A DNA stretch of 6,656 bases from Deltaproteobacteria bacterium (GTDB taxonomy: Bacteria > Desulfobacterota > Dissulfuribacteria > Dissulfuribacterales > JALVPX01), in contig JAMOVF010000128.1 of NCBI GenBank assembly GCA_027061625.1, positions 1 to 6,656 of the forward strand. Reading direction: 5' to 3'. Position 1 is the first letter of the stretch; each line of letters opens with the position of its first letter. Position numbers and translations under genes: made by a program. Below, in pieces: positions 6,130 through 6,656 of the stretch. A model generated the notes under the pieces. It did not search any database and was not told where the DNA came from. It worked only from the letters and a program-made list of their open reading frames with translations.

Positions 6130-6592
6130 ATATTGGGAAGAAAGGTTTGGCATCCCGCCGGCTGCCTTTATACCTTATGAATTCTATTCTTCCACCAGGA
6201 CCATATATATTGCCAGGCAGAGCAGCCATGAAGAGTATGTATCCCGGTTAAAAACAGATTTCAGAGGCCTTCCTTTTATCAGAAAAGTCACAAAATTTCT
6301 TAAACCCACAACCGTAGCTGCCCAGAGATTTGGCCATTTGGCCAAAAAAAATGTCATGGATATTGACCAGGCCGCTTTGCTGACCCTGTGCCGAGAAAAA
6401 GAATTAAGGCTAGAAGAAAGCAATGCCACAGGCCCTGGATATGTCATTTTACGCCTGAGCGAGCCCAGCTCCAGCAATACCAAAAGCGGACACTATTTAG
6501 GGGTTGCCCTGTTCCTTGAACCTTCCAGGCTGCTGTGCCGTTTTCCCAAGAGTATGGCCAAAGGACTGGTGTTAACCCTCTTGAAAGAATAA
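6107..6592 (+). CDS. Stand-alone PUA-like RNA-binding protein, partner of the RsmF-like methyltransferase
   Basis: 161 residues, overlapping the methyltransferase gene by 23 nt in another frame; ATG 6107 has AAGGG (6099-6103) close upstream, so translational coupling is likely. No catalytic motif is seen. The N-terminal part (WEERFGIPPAAF, 10-21) resembles small proteins found beside archaeal-type Sun-family methyltransferases. The C-terminal part has AAQRFG (71-76), a middle stretch ending in GPGYVILRL (109-117), LGVALF (131-136), and LLCRFPKSMAKGL (142-154). This order recalls the PUA-like domain at the C-terminus of RsmF, where a 'Gly-rich turn, G-x-G, NHYPKGLR' pattern closes the fold. 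Probable role: positioning RNA for the methyltransferase. The assignment rests on context and weak motif similarity; it could also be an independent RNA-binding protein. No transmembrane segment or signal peptide. Confidence 0.7.
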   Translation: MDRQIAIKYWEERFGIPPAAFIPYEFYSSTRTIYIARQSSHEEYVSRLKTDFRGLPFIRKVTKFLKPTTVAAQRFGHLAKKNVMDIDQAALLTLCREKELRLEESNATGPGYVILRLSEPSSSNTKSGHYLGVALFLEPSRLLCRFPKSMAKGLVLTLLKE

Positions 6593-6625
6593 TGCTGGTC
6601 TCTACAATCTGTTTTTTTCAGCCTT

Positions 6626-6656
6626 TTATTCCGTCATGGTCTCTGCCATGCGCTCA
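6626..6656 (-). CDS. Possible C-terminal end of a convergent gene (tentative)
   Basis: On the minus strand a frame open from the window edge ends ERMAETMTE followed by TAA (6628-6626), 33 bp beyond the stop of the preceding plus-strand gene. Ten codons are too few to establish a gene; the only support is the spacing and the sensible charged composition. The frame also covers a small inverted repeat (CATGG 6635-6639, CCATG 6646-6650). I see no clear terminator in 6593-6625, only a run of seven T at 6612-6618 without a stem. Confidence 0.2.
   Translation of the reverse strand, partial: ERMAETMTE

Overview
This is a 6.7 kb piece of an ordinary bacterial chromosome with an AT-leaning, A-run-rich composition. 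The best fit is an anaerobic, possibly thermophilic member of the Desulfobacterota (delta-proteobacterial sulfur or sulfate metabolisers). That placement is an inference from the PEP synthase, the short archaeal/Thermotoga-type S-adenosylhomocysteinase following metK, and the B. subtilis FadR-like TetR regulator; no marker in the window proves it. There is no phage, transposon, CRISPR array, toxin-antitoxin or defence gene.

Layout, left to right. (1) The 3' part of ppsA (phosphoenolpyruvate synthase, + strand) enters from the left edge and ends at 1340. It is followed by a strong hairpin terminator (1364-1395) that can serve both strands. (2) Convergent to it lies a minus-strand methyl-cycle operon, metK (S-adenosylmethionine synthetase, 3838 down to 2684) followed 14 bp later by ahcY (2669 down to 1413). 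It has a sigma-70-like promoter and a small hairpin over the metK ribosome binding site. (3) Upstream on the same strand are two serine tRNA genes, tRNA-Ser(UGA) then tRNA-Ser(GCU). Both have a genome-encoded CCA end and appear to share one promoter. (4) The 329 bp intergenic region 4181-4509 holds the tRNA promoter (minus), an unexplained 61-nt imperfect stem-loop, and the promoter (plus) of a TetR-family gene with an 18-bp palindrome across its -10/+1 region. (5) On the plus strand follow the TetR regulator (4510-5178), an RsmF-like NOL1/NOP2/Sun RNA m5C methyltransferase (5203-6129), and a small protein (6107-6592) that looks like the PUA-type RNA-binding domain normally fused to such methyltransferases. 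The last 64 bp may hold the C-terminus of a convergent minus-strand gene.

How the parts fit together. MetK makes SAM, methyltransferases such as the RsmF-like enzyme use it, and AhcY removes the inhibitory product SAH. The RNA methyltransferase pair and the serine tRNAs belong to translation. The TetR protein resembles B. subtilis FadR in its DNA-reading helix and its effector-domain motif, and the palindrome over its own promoter is close to the FadR box. The simplest reading is an autoregulated acyl-CoA-responsive repressor of fatty-acid degradation whose other targets lie elsewhere in the genome.

I do not see a clearly undescribed system. The points most worth a second look are the split methyltransferase/PUA pair, the FadR-like operator match, the possible S-inosylhomocysteine substrate of the short AhcY, the intergenic stem-loop, and the lysine-rich tails on PpsA and the TetR protein.
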